Source of the DNA: Paenibacillus glucanolyticus NBRC 15330
GTDB taxonomy: Bacteria; Bacillota; Bacilli; Paenibacillales; Paenibacillaceae
Direction of reading: 5' to 3'
Length of the DNA: 64,000 bases
NCBI RefSeq assembly: GCF_004000885.1
Contig: NZ_BIMC01000001.1
Coordinates: 310,001 to 374,000, forward strand
Below the pieces are notes generated by a model. That model made no database searches, was not told where the DNA came from, and worked only from the letters and a program-made list of their open reading frames with translations. This document shows, piece by piece, positions 16,676 to 25,249 of the stretch. The position numbers were made by a program, and so were the translations under genes. Position 1 is the stretch's first letter. Each line of letters opens with the position of its first letter.

Positions 16676-17278
16676 CTAAGTTCTCTCTCCCCCAGAATGC
16701 TCCCCTCTCCCAATCAACCCGTAGTAGAATAGTCGATCAATATCCCGAAGCATAGTAGGGCTTGCTTGTGCAATGAATCCCGGACGCGCTAGCGCATCCT
16801 TAAACACTTGAATATAGAACAAAGCCGCTTCTATCGAAATATGGGGATCAATATCTCCTTCCTGCTTGCCTTGCTCAATCAATTTCACAAAAAAGGGAAT
16901 CGTCCTTTCCTTGTAAAAAGCCTCGATATGCTCCCGAACAGACGGTTCATTGCTGATTTGAATAAAATCCACATTGATTTGATCCACGCTGTTCATTCTT
17001 GACCCCAACAACAATTTTAATTTTTCTTGAAAAGGGATAGGCTCTTCCAGGAGCTTCTCATACTCGTTCATGATTTTACTCATATAATCGATAAACGTCA
17101 TACGTATAAGCTCTTCCTTACTGCCAAAATAATTATAAATGGAGACGGGAGACACGCGAGCGTGTTTCGAAATTTCTGTAATACTTGTCTTATCCACTCC
17201 ATATTTGCTTATCAAATCGAAGGCTGTCTTCATAATTTGTTCTTTTTTCTTCTCCGTGCGTAGTTGATAGCCGTTCAT
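16676..17278 (-). CDS. TetR/AcrR-family transcriptional regulator
   Basis: The N-terminal helix-turn-helix spans about residues 10-55 (IMKTAFDLISKYGVDKTSI, HARVSPVSIYNYFGSKEELI), as in TetR-type repressors. The remaining 145 residues form the ligand-binding domain, with no clear ligand clue. It is transcribed divergently from the cytochrome P450 gene across a 149-bp region with repeated TGAATGTTTT motifs, so it very likely controls that gene and itself. Confidence 0.88.
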   Translation of the reverse strand: MNGYQLRTEKKKEQIMKTAFDLISKYGVDKTSITEISKHARVSPVSIYNYFGSKEELIRMTFIDYMSKIMNEYEKLLEEPIPFQEKLKLLLGSRMNSVDQINVDFIQISNEPSVREHIEAFYKERTIPFFVKLIEQGKQEGDIDPHISIEAALFYIQVFKDALARPGFIAQASPTMLRDIDRLFYYGLIGRGEHSGGERT

Positions 17279-17427
17279 CTTCTCACCTCTCGTATAAAAC
17301 TATACTGAATGTTTTGTAATAATGCAATTCATATAGTTCAAAAACACCTTGCTTAATTCTGTTCGGGAATTTATTATGAATTATATGAATGTTTTCATTA
17401 CAAATTATATAAAAAGGAAGTGTGATT
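17279..17427. promoter_or_regulatory. Divergent TetR/P450 control region
   Basis: The AT-rich spacer holds two direct copies of TGAATGTTTT at 17306-17315 and 17386-17395. The second is part of the palindrome AATGTTTTCATT (17388-17399). These are candidate TetR operators; the P450 ribosome binding site AAAAAGGAAG follows at 17411-17420. Confidence 0.5.
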
Positions 17428-18828
17428 ATGAACAGAATCCCTGGACCCCACTCCGCCTTCGGCTGGAGGATCAATATGTTTCACTTTTTTCGCAGCCCTT
17501 TCGCATTTCAACAAAAATTGTTAGAAGGGTATGGTAAACTTTCGGCCCTGGGGCAAAGCGTCAAACCTTCAGTTGTATTTGCGTTTGGTCCTGAGCTGAA
17601 CCGTCAAATTCTATCCAACCCGAACTTCTTTGAGATGAGCACGGCTCTTGTTAAAATACCCAAAGACACCGTTATGGGGGATTTATTCTACCATAATCTG
17701 CTATTAATGAGCGGTGAAAAGCACAAAGAGCATCGTCGCCTGATACAGCCCGCCTTTCTGCACAGTCAAATTGAAAGATACGGCCAGGACATGACGTTAA
17801 TAACGGAACAGTTGGCAGACGAATGGAGAGGTCGTCCCCTGATTGACATTAACACTGAAATGAAAAAGTTAACGCAGCGCATCGCCCTTAAGACGTTATT
17901 CGGTGTTCAAAATAGTGAAATGATGGATACGATGGGGATGCTGATTAACCGGTTTACGAAGTCTTTTCTGCTTGCCACGCTTGCTCCACTCAATATTCCT
18001 TTCACTCCATACCGTCGCTCACTACGTAATGCACAGCAGCTTAATACTCAAATACGGTCCATGATTCATGAGAAACGACAGGAGTCTGATGCAACGGATG
18101 TACTTGCAGCACTTATTAGAGGACATGATGAGGAGGGCTCAGCATTATCGGATGAAGAATTAGTCGGACATGCATTCTCAATCTATACGGCTGGTCACGA
18201 AACCACTGCAAATGCTTTGACTTGGGCATTTTTTCTGCTGGTACAGCACCCGAATATATATGCAAACTTAATGGAAGAATTAAACGCCGTGATGGGTGGA
18301 AGCCACCTGACACAGGAGAAACTAAGTCGACTCTCCCTGCTGGACTATGTTGTCAAAGAGAGTTTACGTTTACTTCCTCCAGCTAGCATCGGCACCCGCA
18401 TTACAAATGCCCCTTGTGAGCTGGATGGTTACGCTCTTCCGGAGGGCACAAATGTATTTTTCAGCCAATTCATTACACATCGTCTCCCTGAGCTTTACGA
18501 GGACCCAAATTATTTCAAGCCCCACCGGTGGCAGACCATCAAACCATCTGTGTTTGAATTCTTACCATTTAGTGCAGGACCTCATATGTGTATAGGTTGG
18601 CACTTCGCCATGCAAGAACTTAAGATCGTCCTCGCTGTTCTTCTTCAACGATTTAATTTTTCATTAGTGCGTAATGCAAAAATCACTCCGAATCTGATGA
18701 TGCGGCCCATTCACGGCATGCCCATGCATATAAGTCTGAATCATGGCACATTTGAACGAGTTGACGTACGTGGTACCATTCATCGGGTTATCGACTATGG
18801 AGTCGTACCTGCTTGCCTTAGAAAATAA
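17428..18828 (+). CDS. Cytochrome P450
   Basis: All P450 hallmarks are present: the I-helix AGHETT, the K-helix ESLRLLPP (ExxR) and the heme-binding FSAGPHMCIGWHF with Cys388 as thiolate ligand. The ATG at 17428 is preferred over the in-frame GTG six bases upstream because of spacing from the AAAAAGGAAG site; it gives 466 residues, a normal length. No redox partner is fused, so it relies on external ferredoxin or flavodoxin. The C-terminus extends about 30 residues past the usual end. The substrate is unknown; a TetR gene is divergent. Confidence 0.93.
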   Translation: MNRIPGPHSAFGWRINMFHFFRSPFAFQQKLLEGYGKLSALGQSVKPSVVFAFGPELNRQILSNPNFFEMSTALVKIPKDTVMGDLFYHNLLLMSGEKHKEHRRLIQPAFLHSQIERYGQDMTLITEQLADEWRGRPLIDINTEMKKLTQRIALKTLFGVQNSEMMDTMGMLINRFTKSFLLATLAPLNIPFTPYRRSLRNAQQLNTQIRSMIHEKRQESDATDVLAALIRGHDEEGSALSDEELVGHAFSIYTAGHETTANALTWAFFLLVQHPNIYANLMEELNAVMGGSHLTQEKLSRLSLLDYVVKESLRLLPPASIGTRITNAPCELDGYALPEGTNVFFSQFITHRLPELYEDPNYFKPHRWQTIKPSVFEFLPFSAGPHMCIGWHFAMQELKIVLAVLLQRFNFSLVRNAKITPNLMMRPIHGMPMHISLNHGTFERVDVRGTIHRVIDYGVVPACLRK

Positions 18829-18991
18829 TAACTTAACACGAATCCAACATCGGTTCTAATCGTCTATTTTTGTAATATTAAAAAGTAAACGCTTCAAAAT
18901 AACACAGATTTGTATTTTTATGTTAGTTTCTTCATTTCGACTGCCGTTGAGTCAATTAGATTTACATCATACTGACAAGGATGTGAATAAA

Positions 18992-21316
18992 ATGATGCTT
19001 TCACATTTACGCAGGTGCGGGCTCTTGTTTCTGGCGGCAGTTCTGATGGCTACAATTGGTGTTCCAATCCCCCATGCTCAGGCCGCTGCGTTGATTACGT
19101 TGGATTCTCATCAGGACGGGCAAACGCTGCAGCCGGGTGTGACTGAGTTATTCGGAACCTACTCCGGTGTATATGATCTCCAGCTCATCGTTAACGGTGA
19201 ATGGGTAACGGACGTTCAGATGGATGATCCCAATGGGGATGACAGCGGGTCCTGGTCTTACTCACTCGATACAAGTCAGCTGGATGGCTCGGTCGAGATT
19301 GTCCTTAAAGCAAACGACGCGGTAACACGATATGGCATCTGGTCTCCTTGGATCCACCTTAACATCGATAATCCTGCGGCTCATATTCCGGACGTGCAGA
19401 TTACCAGCCCTGCTGAGTTTACACAGCAGAACGACACCATTAAGGTTGGCATATCAGCCGAGGGTAAAAACCCGATAGCCCTGGTTGAGCTCCGCATCGA
19501 CGGCGGCGCATGGATGCAAATTCCTTCTGCACATAATGGATACACATACGAATTTGACACGTGTCCATCCCCGCAGCAGGTTCACAGCCTGGAAGCCCGC
19601 GCCACCGATACGTATGGCAATACAGGTTATAGCTTAACGGTTTATGCAAGTTCCGGTAATCCATTACCCATTAACGAAGGTGATAATTCTGCTGCTGTTA
19701 CCGATGCCGTGTATCCTGAAACGGTAACAAGCACCACCTATGGTCCTGAGCCGATGCCGGATCAGGACCGTGCAATCTGGATCTGGGAGAATGCCTCCTA
19801 TCCACTGGTGCTGAATCCGAATTCGCGAAGCGTGCTCTCTTCTATGGCCAAGGATACAGCTACGTTTAATCAACGGCCGATTAAGACCCTTTATTTAGCT
19901 GTAGGTAAATATAACGGAGCTGCCATGCTGGAGGATTACCGAGGTGAGGTTCAACAATTCGTAGAATGGGCACACGGCGAAGGTTTCTATGTTCAAGCAT
20001 TAATCGCCGGCGGCACCACTCCACCTTATTTCGGAGCGTATAGTCGTTATCACCCTCATGCCGTCAAGGAATTCGAGCAAATCTTGAATTACAACCTGGC
20101 TTCCTCCGAATTGGCCCGCTTTGATGGCGTAAACGTGGATACGGAGCCGTATATCCTGCCCGATTTCAAAACGGCAAAACCTTCCGTCCAAATCCAGTAC
20201 CTGGATATGCTGAAACTGCTGATGGAACGCAAACAGGCATCTGGTCTCACCTTGTCCGTCGGCGCGGCCATTCCAAGATGGTACGACACCTCCGCCGATG
20301 CCAGCAATATCGCATGGAACGGAGGAACCAAATGGCTCTCTGAGCATGTTCAGGATACGGTGGACTACATCTCGATTATGGATTACCGCGATCAGGCGGA
20401 GGGCAGTGCGGGCATTATTGCGCAAGCGCTGAATGAGCTGGCCTATGCCAATTCGATTGGCAAGCCGAAATCGGTTGTGATCGGGGTTGAGACAAAAGAT
20501 ATCGCGGATGGCGGAGATCCTGAGACCATCAGCTTTCATGAAGAAGGACGCATCTACATGGAACAGGAGTTAAACAAGGCGTACAACGCTTTTCAGAACG
20601 ACCCGGCGTTTGGAGGAATCGCCCTCCATCATTACTCGTCCATCGTTGATTTTCCAAGCGAGTGGGGACCGGGCGGCTACACATGGCAGCCTCCTTCGGA
20701 TCAAGAACCGCCGAGTACGGTCAGCGGGGCAGAAGCAGTTACATTTGATTTTCAGCGGATTAACGTATCCTACGATATGGCAACGGATAACACTGCCGTG
20801 AATGAGTATCGTGTCTACAGGGGAACCGATGCCGCTTTTAACATTGGGCCGGATACTTACGCAGGGACTTCGAAAGGGCTCAATTACACAGATACGGGGC
20901 TCCTGCCGGATACGACCTATTATTATAAAATCACGGCCGTGGATATTAGCGGCAATGAAGGAGCCCCCAGCGCAGCGGCCACCGCAACGACGGCTCCCTC
21001 CGCGATGAAACCCATGGTCATCGACCACATGACCATCGTCTATTCCGCCGGTACGGCCAAAGTAACCGTGAAGATGGTGGATATGGAAACAAGACTGTCG
21101 GTAACCGCCAAAATCAGCGGACGCTTCACTCATATGGCCGGCAAGTATGTGAATGCCGCGACGAATGCGGCTGGCGTGTTCCAATCCCAATCCGAATCGG
21201 TCCCCGTATCCCGAGGCCAGATCGGCTTCCTGCCGCGGCGAATCATGGCCGACTCCTATTATTGGGCCAGCGCCTACGATCAGCTTCCATACCCGACGGT
21301 GATATGGGGGCCTTGA
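18992..21316 (+). CDS. Secreted GH18-like TIM-barrel protein with Ig-like and fibronectin type III domains
   Basis: A signal peptide (LLFLAAVLMATIGVPIPHAQA) is followed by Ig-like domains rich in beta strands. A TIM-barrel-like region contains FDGVNVDTEPY, which fits the GH18 motif DGxxxDxE with D378 to E385 in this numbering. A fibronectin type III domain follows (INVSYDMATDNTAVNEYRVY and DTTYYYKITAVD), then about 100 residues of unassigned beta sequence. The ATG at 18992 is chosen for its AAGGATG site and because it directly precedes the signal peptide. It may be a glycosidase or a carbohydrate-binding relative. A strong terminator follows. Confidence 0.65.
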   Translation: MMLSHLRRCGLLFLAAVLMATIGVPIPHAQAAALITLDSHQDGQTLQPGVTELFGTYSGVYDLQLIVNGEWVTDVQMDDPNGDDSGSWSYSLDTSQLDGSVEIVLKANDAVTRYGIWSPWIHLNIDNPAAHIPDVQITSPAEFTQQNDTIKVGISAEGKNPIALVELRIDGGAWMQIPSAHNGYTYEFDTCPSPQQVHSLEARATDTYGNTGYSLTVYASSGNPLPINEGDNSAAVTDAVYPETVTSTTYGPEPMPDQDRAIWIWENASYPLVLNPNSRSVLSSMAKDTATFNQRPIKTLYLAVGKYNGAAMLEDYRGEVQQFVEWAHGEGFYVQALIAGGTTPPYFGAYSRYHPHAVKEFEQILNYNLASSELARFDGVNVDTEPYILPDFKTAKPSVQIQYLDMLKLLMERKQASGLTLSVGAAIPRWYDTSADASNIAWNGGTKWLSEHVQDTVDYISIMDYRDQAEGSAGIIAQALNELAYANSIGKPKSVVIGVETKDIADGGDPETISFHEEGRIYMEQELNKAYNAFQNDPAFGGIALHHYSSIVDFPSEWGPGGYTWQPPSDQEPPSTVSGAEAVTFDFQRINVSYDMATDNTAVNEYRVYRGTDAAFNIGPDTYAGTSKGLNYTDTGLLPDTTYYYKITAVDISGNEGAPSAAATATTAPSAMKPMVIDHMTIVYSAGTAKVTVKMVDMETRLSVTAKISGRFTHMAGKYVNAATNAAGVFQSQSESVPVSRGQIGFLPRRIMADSYYWASAYDQLPYPTVIWGP

Positions 21317-21322
21317 TGCAAA

Positions 21323-21352
21323 AAACCGCCCGGGCATAAGCTCGGGCGGTTT
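21323..21352 (+). terminator. Terminator after the GH18-like gene
   Basis: AAACCGCCCG and CGGGCGGTTT form a perfect 10-bp stem starting seven bases after the stop at 21316. Confidence 0.8.
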
Positions 21353-21534
21353 GGCATATTCACTTCTGTATCGTAGGATGAGAACATCGTGACATCATAG
21401 GGGCATAGTTGATGTTACGCAGCAGCACATCCACTTTTTCGTCAACAGATACAGATCCAATAAGCCTCGTGCAATTACCGAATAATTCGGCCACTCTGAT
21501 CGGGTCGTACTAATTCAAATCTTTGTTTTGTAAT

Positions 21535-21656
21535 CCATCACTACGCATGCGGATCATGCTTCCGATCCCTGTTGCCCCCAGATTTCTGATTATCCTATGA
21601 TATGGTTGAAATCCGGGGACAAAGGGGACCGCTTTCGCTTCTCCAGCATGATTCCA
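21535..21656 (-). repeat. Structured dispersed repeat, copy 1 (inverted)
   Basis: Read on the minus strand, this matches the two repeats at 63.6-63.9 kb along nearly its whole length (shared blocks CTGGAGAAGCG, GGATTTC, GAAATC, GATCGGA, GATCCGCATGCG). Its outer arms GGAATCATGCT and AGCATGATCC (minus strand; plus positions 21645-21655 and 21551-21560) pair, as do inner arms around CCGGATTTC and GAAATCTGG. The 21353-21894 interval has no convincing gene; the 71-codon frame there simply runs through this repeat. Confidence 0.75.
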
Positions 21657-21684
21657 CCTTCTTCGTTGGAGTAGGAAACCAAAC

Positions 21685-21740
21685 AGAAACCTCTCTATGG
21701 TAATGGAGGTTGTAATCACCGCCATTACAGAGAGGTTTCT
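21685..21740. terminator. Strong inverted repeat, probable bidirectional terminator
   Basis: AGAAACCTCTCT and AGAGAGGTTTCT are perfect 12-bp arms, with TGGTAATGG/CCATTA pairing inside. It lies between converging genes and next to repeat copy 1. Confidence 0.6.
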
Positions 21741-21894
21741 TTATCAAATCTACTTGACTTGTACAAATATCTTCACATGAAACATTGGATTATTATCCGC
21801 ATATAGATAATTGCTGACAAGGCTGTTCACTATATTCCCTTTTTAAAATCAATCTTTGTATTTTTCAGGTACATATTCTATGTTGATAATGCCC

Positions 21895-22926
21895 TTAATC
21901 AAATTTTATCGATATATTCCTCATTTCATAAATTTTTTGCAAGGTATCAAGGTGCATAGATTTATCCCCGGGCGACTCCGCGAATGTATACCACTCCACA
22001 AGCCTGTATCCGAACATAGTAAGGATTAGTTCATGGACACAATGATCGGTGATATGGGACACATCCACATATTCCGAAAAACCCCTGTAATAAGCCGGAA
22101 TGCATTTTTGGTAGTATTCAACCATATGACAGACGTCTGCTTCGTCCGCTATTAAACTCGCGATGTCCTCGCCCATGTACCCCCATCCAGCGGTATCCCA
22201 GTCAATCAGTGCGATTTTCCTGTCCGAGTAGAATATGTTTGCCACCCAAAAATCTCTATGGCAAAACACAATTGGCAGCTTTTCAATGCGACTGAATATT
22301 TCGTCCGCATGGTTATCTATGTCTATGAGCATTTTACATAGGTGCTTCGGAATTTCGCAGTCGTCGGAGCGTATATAATCATACAAAACTTTCCACGACT
22401 GATACCGCAGATAGGAGCTTTTTACGAAGTCAACCTCGCTTACATTGATCAGATTCAGTAATACATCCGATTGCTTAGCATATAGCTTGCCTTGAAACCG
22501 CCCCAATTCCTCGGCTGCACGTTCATACATTTCGGAGGTTAGATTTAAGCCTGACACCCCCTCAATATGTTCCATCCATAACTGTATCTCATCACCGTTC
22601 ATTTCCCCGTAATAACATTCTGGCCAGCGGAGAGAATCCGTGAAAAACTTTGCGAAATCCGATACATAGAGGTCGTATTCCCTCCGCCATGAATCAGGGT
22701 CGCCGTGGCGTTCCCATTTTTTCTGTGTTTTCCACACCACCTTATACGGCAGACTCTCACCGTCGGAGGTTTCAGCCATCCCCGTAACAAGCCTAACATC
22801 CCCTAATGTCCCGCCTTGCAACTCTTTGAGTTGATAATCTGCGCGTACTACCGTCTTGTCGAGCATTTTACTCAAAACAAGTACCAGTATTTGGGGATTT
22901 ACGAATTTTTCATCATGGTTGTTCAT
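21895..22926 (-). CDS. Aminoglycoside-phosphotransferase-fold kinase
   Basis: The 343-residue protein has the APH/choline-kinase fold signatures: VVWKTQKKWE (nucleotide-binding lysine region), FCHRDFWVANIF with the catalytic Asp and Asn, and ALIDWDTAGWGYMGED with the metal-binding Asp. It should transfer phosphate from ATP to a small hydroxylated molecule. The substrate is unknown and resistance activity should not be assumed. It follows a small frame by 24 bases with an AAAAGGGAGG site. Confidence 0.82.
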   Translation of the reverse strand: MNNHDEKFVNPQILVLVLSKMLDKTVVRADYQLKELQGGTLGDVRLVTGMAETSDGESLPYKVVWKTQKKWERHGDPDSWRREYDLYVSDFAKFFTDSLRWPECYYGEMNGDEIQLWMEHIEGVSGLNLTSEMYERAAEELGRFQGKLYAKQSDVLLNLINVSEVDFVKSSYLRYQSWKVLYDYIRSDDCEIPKHLCKMLIDIDNHADEIFSRIEKLPIVFCHRDFWVANIFYSDRKIALIDWDTAGWGYMGEDIASLIADEADVCHMVEYYQKCIPAYYRGFSEYVDVSHITDHCVHELILTMFGYRLVEWYTFAESPGDKSMHLDTLQKIYEMRNISIKFD

Positions 22927-22950
22927 TTAATTGTAGCCTCCCTTTTACCC

Positions 22951-23097
22951 TTATGTCGCATGGCAATCGCCTTTTGCCACGCGAGGCAGCAATTTGACAA
23001 TGCGCGAAACTCGCTGAAGTTCCGTAACCCTTCCGGGTATTACACCTATCGGCGTCGGTTCCGCTTCGATATAGGCGTATGGTTTCAAATCAGTCAT
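22951..23097 (-). pseudogene. Small 48-codon frame, possible RsgA N-terminal remnant
   Basis: An ATG at 23097 preceded by TAGGAGGG opens a 48-codon frame that begins MTDLKPYAYIEAE and contains PIGVIPGRVTELQR. That segment resembles the extreme N-terminus of small-subunit-dependent GTPase A, after which the similarity stops. It may be a truncated remnant or a genuine small gene cotranscribed with the kinase 24 bases downstream. The resemblance is from memory and is weak. Confidence 0.35.
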
Positions 23098-23147
23098 TGA
23101 ACCGATTCCCTCCTACAAAATCAGAGTTGTTTTCGGACATAAAAATA

Positions 23148-23187
23148 CCGCGAACACGCAGCCTCCTAAGAAGCTGCTGTTTCGCGG
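23148..23187 (-). terminator. Hairpin with T-rich tail
   Basis: CCGCGAA/TTCGCGG and GCAGC/GCTGC arms form a long stem. On the minus strand TATTTTTA follows, so it may be a second terminator behind the one at 23220-23243. Confidence 0.55.
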
Positions 23188-23219
23188 CGAAAAGCCAGAA
23201 GTCGGCTTATGATCAAAAA

Positions 23220-23243
23220 GGGATACGACCGTCATCGTATCCC
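23220..23243 (-). terminator. Intrinsic terminator
   Basis: GGGATACGA and TCGTATCCC form a perfect 9-bp stem followed on the minus strand by five T. It would end transcripts from the YdcF-like gene, about 300 bases upstream. Confidence 0.75.
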
Positions 23244-23326
23244 GCTTAACAGCAGTATTCACGAAAGGTTACTGATTACGGCATAGCTATAATCAAAGAT
23301 TGGAACTTACTATGCCTGATATTCGG

Positions 23327-23362
23327 TTAAGGGAAAACCACCATTACCATATTAGCAGTCAT
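23327..23362 (-). other. Tiny frame with good ribosome binding site, uncertain
   Basis: AAAGGAGATG precedes an 11-codon frame (MTANMVMVVFP) on the minus strand. It could be a leader peptide or chance. Nothing else is visible in 23245-23550. Confidence 0.2.
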
Positions 23363-23550
23363 TTAAAACATCTCCTTTCATAAGAAACAAGAATTGAAAT
23401 GCCCTTACACATCCATAGTTTGGCATAATCACTTACGGGTACTCAATGTAAAATTTAAATATAAACAAACTTTATTTGGTAAGCTGCTCTCCAACAGATT
23501 CGAACCTTCATCGAAGAACCGCATACACACAGCCAAAATCCTGACATTTT

Positions 23551-24159
23551 TCAAATATCAATTTCCGCATCCATAAAATATCGGCCCTTTACGCCACTGA
23601 TCACTTTATTAAGTTCACCCATCGCTCGTTTCACTTCAACAGGCTCGATCCACCAATTATCTCTTCTCCCTTTGGCACGATGGTCCGGGCTCCAGACAAA
23701 CTCATACCAAGGCGGCATGAAGGTCTTGAGCAGGAGCTGGCATCGGCGCATATGACTGGGCGCACTGACAAACAACAACCGCTGGATTTGCTGTAATCCA
23801 AGGGCCCGGTCGAGTACGATCAGGGAAGCTATCACATTCTCTTTGGTATGGTTAGACATCGTTTCAATGAAGATGGACTCCGGTGGAACCCCCATCTTCA
23901 CGGCTTCATCTCGCATCATGGTCGCCTCTGGTTGATCCCATTCACCGAATCGATCTCCGCCAGCAAATAAAATATAGGGTGCGCGACCATCATTGTACAG
24001 TTCAACCGCTTTCCACACTCGATCCAGATTTTTGCCCCCAAATACAAAGATGATATCTGCCAATTGTGTGCCGTCATCAACTTCGGATTCCGCTCCGAAC
24101 ACCACTTTGGTAATCTGTTCTCTCGATAATGCCTCTGGATTCATCTGTGAGATCAGCAT
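23551..24159 (-). CDS. YdcF-like DUF218 protein
   Basis: The protein contains ADIIFVFGGKN, YILFAGGDRFGEWDQPEA and FIETMSNHTKENVIAS followed by LLFVSAPSHMRRCQ, the pattern of the DUF218 family (ElyC/SanA/YdcF). YdcF binds S-adenosylmethionine, while ElyC and SanA affect the envelope; the role here is unknown. No membrane segment is seen. The ATG at 24159 is preferred to the upstream one at 24174 because GGGAGGTG lies between them at proper spacing. It gives 202 residues. Confidence 0.8.
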   Translation of the reverse strand: MLISQMNPEALSREQITKVVFGAESEVDDGTQLADIIFVFGGKNLDRVWKAVELYNDGRAPYILFAGGDRFGEWDQPEATMMRDEAVKMGVPPESIFIETMSNHTKENVIASLIVLDRALGLQQIQRLLFVSAPSHMRRCQLLLKTFMPPWYEFVWSPDHRAKGRRDNWWIEPVEVKRAMGELNKVISGVKGRYFMDAEIDI

Positions 24160-24272
24160 ACGAGCACCTCCCATTTATTGTGTTGATGGCAAACCATGCC
24201 TGCAATCTTTCAAAGAAAAGGGACCACCATGCGATCATCCCATACCTGAGCTTCGATGTATCGTTCAGGTCC

Positions 24273-24833
24273 CTACTGTTTGCTCCAATACTCGGGATCT
24301 CCCGTTTCATACAACTTCTCTCCCTCTTTATTGAAACTTCGGATCGTGATCGGTGAGTTTAAATCATCTTTCATAAGTGCGTACCATACCGTCAGAGAAT
24401 TGTTTTCTATTATAGTGGCTGCTTTATTTTCCTCACTCAACAGCAAGATATGGCTGGTTTCCGGATTATTCACAACCCCGTACAGCATATGAATATTTTC
24501 CGAGTTGGATTCGATACCAAACCAGCTCAGATCATTTTCCAAAGCCACTTGATTCTTTCCGATATACTCTTTTACTCTAAAACCCCCGTAAGCCTCTTCT
24601 ACTGTTACTACCCCGACTTCGCTTTGGATTGTTGAAAAAAACACAAGTGTTCTTGCTCTATCCATGTGTATATGCAGCACCTCATTCAAATCGGTCTCCA
24701 AGGAATGAATAGCTTCTTCGATTTGGTTATATACACTTTCTTTTCTTAGCGGCCCTGCAAATAAAAACCAAAGGCAGATCACAATCAACATCACGGATAT
24801 AACCATTGCGTTTTTGTTAGATAATGGCATCAT
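24273..24833 (-). CDS. Hypothetical single-pass exported protein
   Basis: The 186-residue protein has one N-terminal membrane segment (AMVISVMLIVICLWFLFAG) and an extracytoplasmic alpha/beta-looking domain. I do not recognise the family. Its ATG overlaps, as ATGA, the stop of the long reading frame of the damaged kinase gene upstream (TGA at 24832-24830), which shows the two were once translationally coupled. About 98 bases separate it from the YdcF-like gene. Confidence 0.7.
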   Translation of the reverse strand: MMPLSNKNAMVISVMLIVICLWFLFAGPLRKESVYNQIEEAIHSLETDLNEVLHIHMDRARTLVFFSTIQSEVGVVTVEEAYGGFRVKEYIGKNQVALENDLSWFGIESNSENIHMLYGVVNNPETSHILLLSEENKAATIIENNSLTVWYALMKDDLNSPITIRSFNKEGEKLYETGDPEYWSKQ

Positions 24834-25209
24834 AACGCAGCCGATTCGATTTTCTGCTTTTCACGGTCTATGAAATCATATACTTTTGAAATTTCCTCTT
24901 CATAGTTCTCTTCCATTTCAAAATACGCAACTTCGAATGCCGGTGGTGAGGCAGTACATAGCAGCCCTCGATAATTAAATTCTGATTATTCTCGATATTG
25001 GTCATGATGATCCCTTTGAGGATCGGCCATAATTTCTCACCGATGTATTCAGTTGAATCCAGCGGCGTGAACCCGCAATTTTGATCCGCTCTGTATAACC
25101 CCATTTTAAAATGGTCAATCGAAAGATAAGGAACGTGATATTTCTCAAGTAATCTTTGAGCCATATAGGTCTTACCCGTGCAGCTCACCCCGCTTATGAG
25201 TATGATCAT
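24830..25209 (-). pseudogene. P-loop kinase gene broken by a frameshift
   Basis: The 5' part starts MIILISGVSCTGKT with a perfect Walker A (GxxxxGKT) and continues through LSIDHFKMGLYRAD to LIIEGCYVLPHH. The current frame then runs into basic, unfamily-like sequence and stops at 24868. In another frame the DNA continues PAFEVAYFEMEENYEEE and VYDFIDREKQK to a TGA at 24830, exactly overlapping the next gene start as ATGA. The gene therefore looks intact at both ends but frameshifted near 24950. The total is short for a shikimate/adenylate-kinase-like enzyme, so an internal deletion is also likely. Confidence 0.65.
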
Positions 25210-25249
25210 TGTATGAGACGCCCTCCCTTAGCCCATATTGCTGCATCAA

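Noticed and set aside
18880..18905. cre site before the GH18-like gene
   Set aside because: The best alignment of the AAACGCTTC core gives 11 of 14 matches and misses key positions.
20570..21337. A 255-codon minus-strand frame opposite the GH18-like gene
   Set aside because: It is antisense to clear fibronectin-type coding sequence, with His/Gly/Arg-rich composition typical of shadow frames.
21510..21725. A 71-codon minus-strand gene
   Set aside because: It runs straight through the structured repeat and has no family resemblance or good ribosome binding site.
23148..23243. Riboswitch or attenuator
   Set aside because: Two hairpins with T tails are present but lie behind a gene rather than in a leader, so tandem terminators are simpler.
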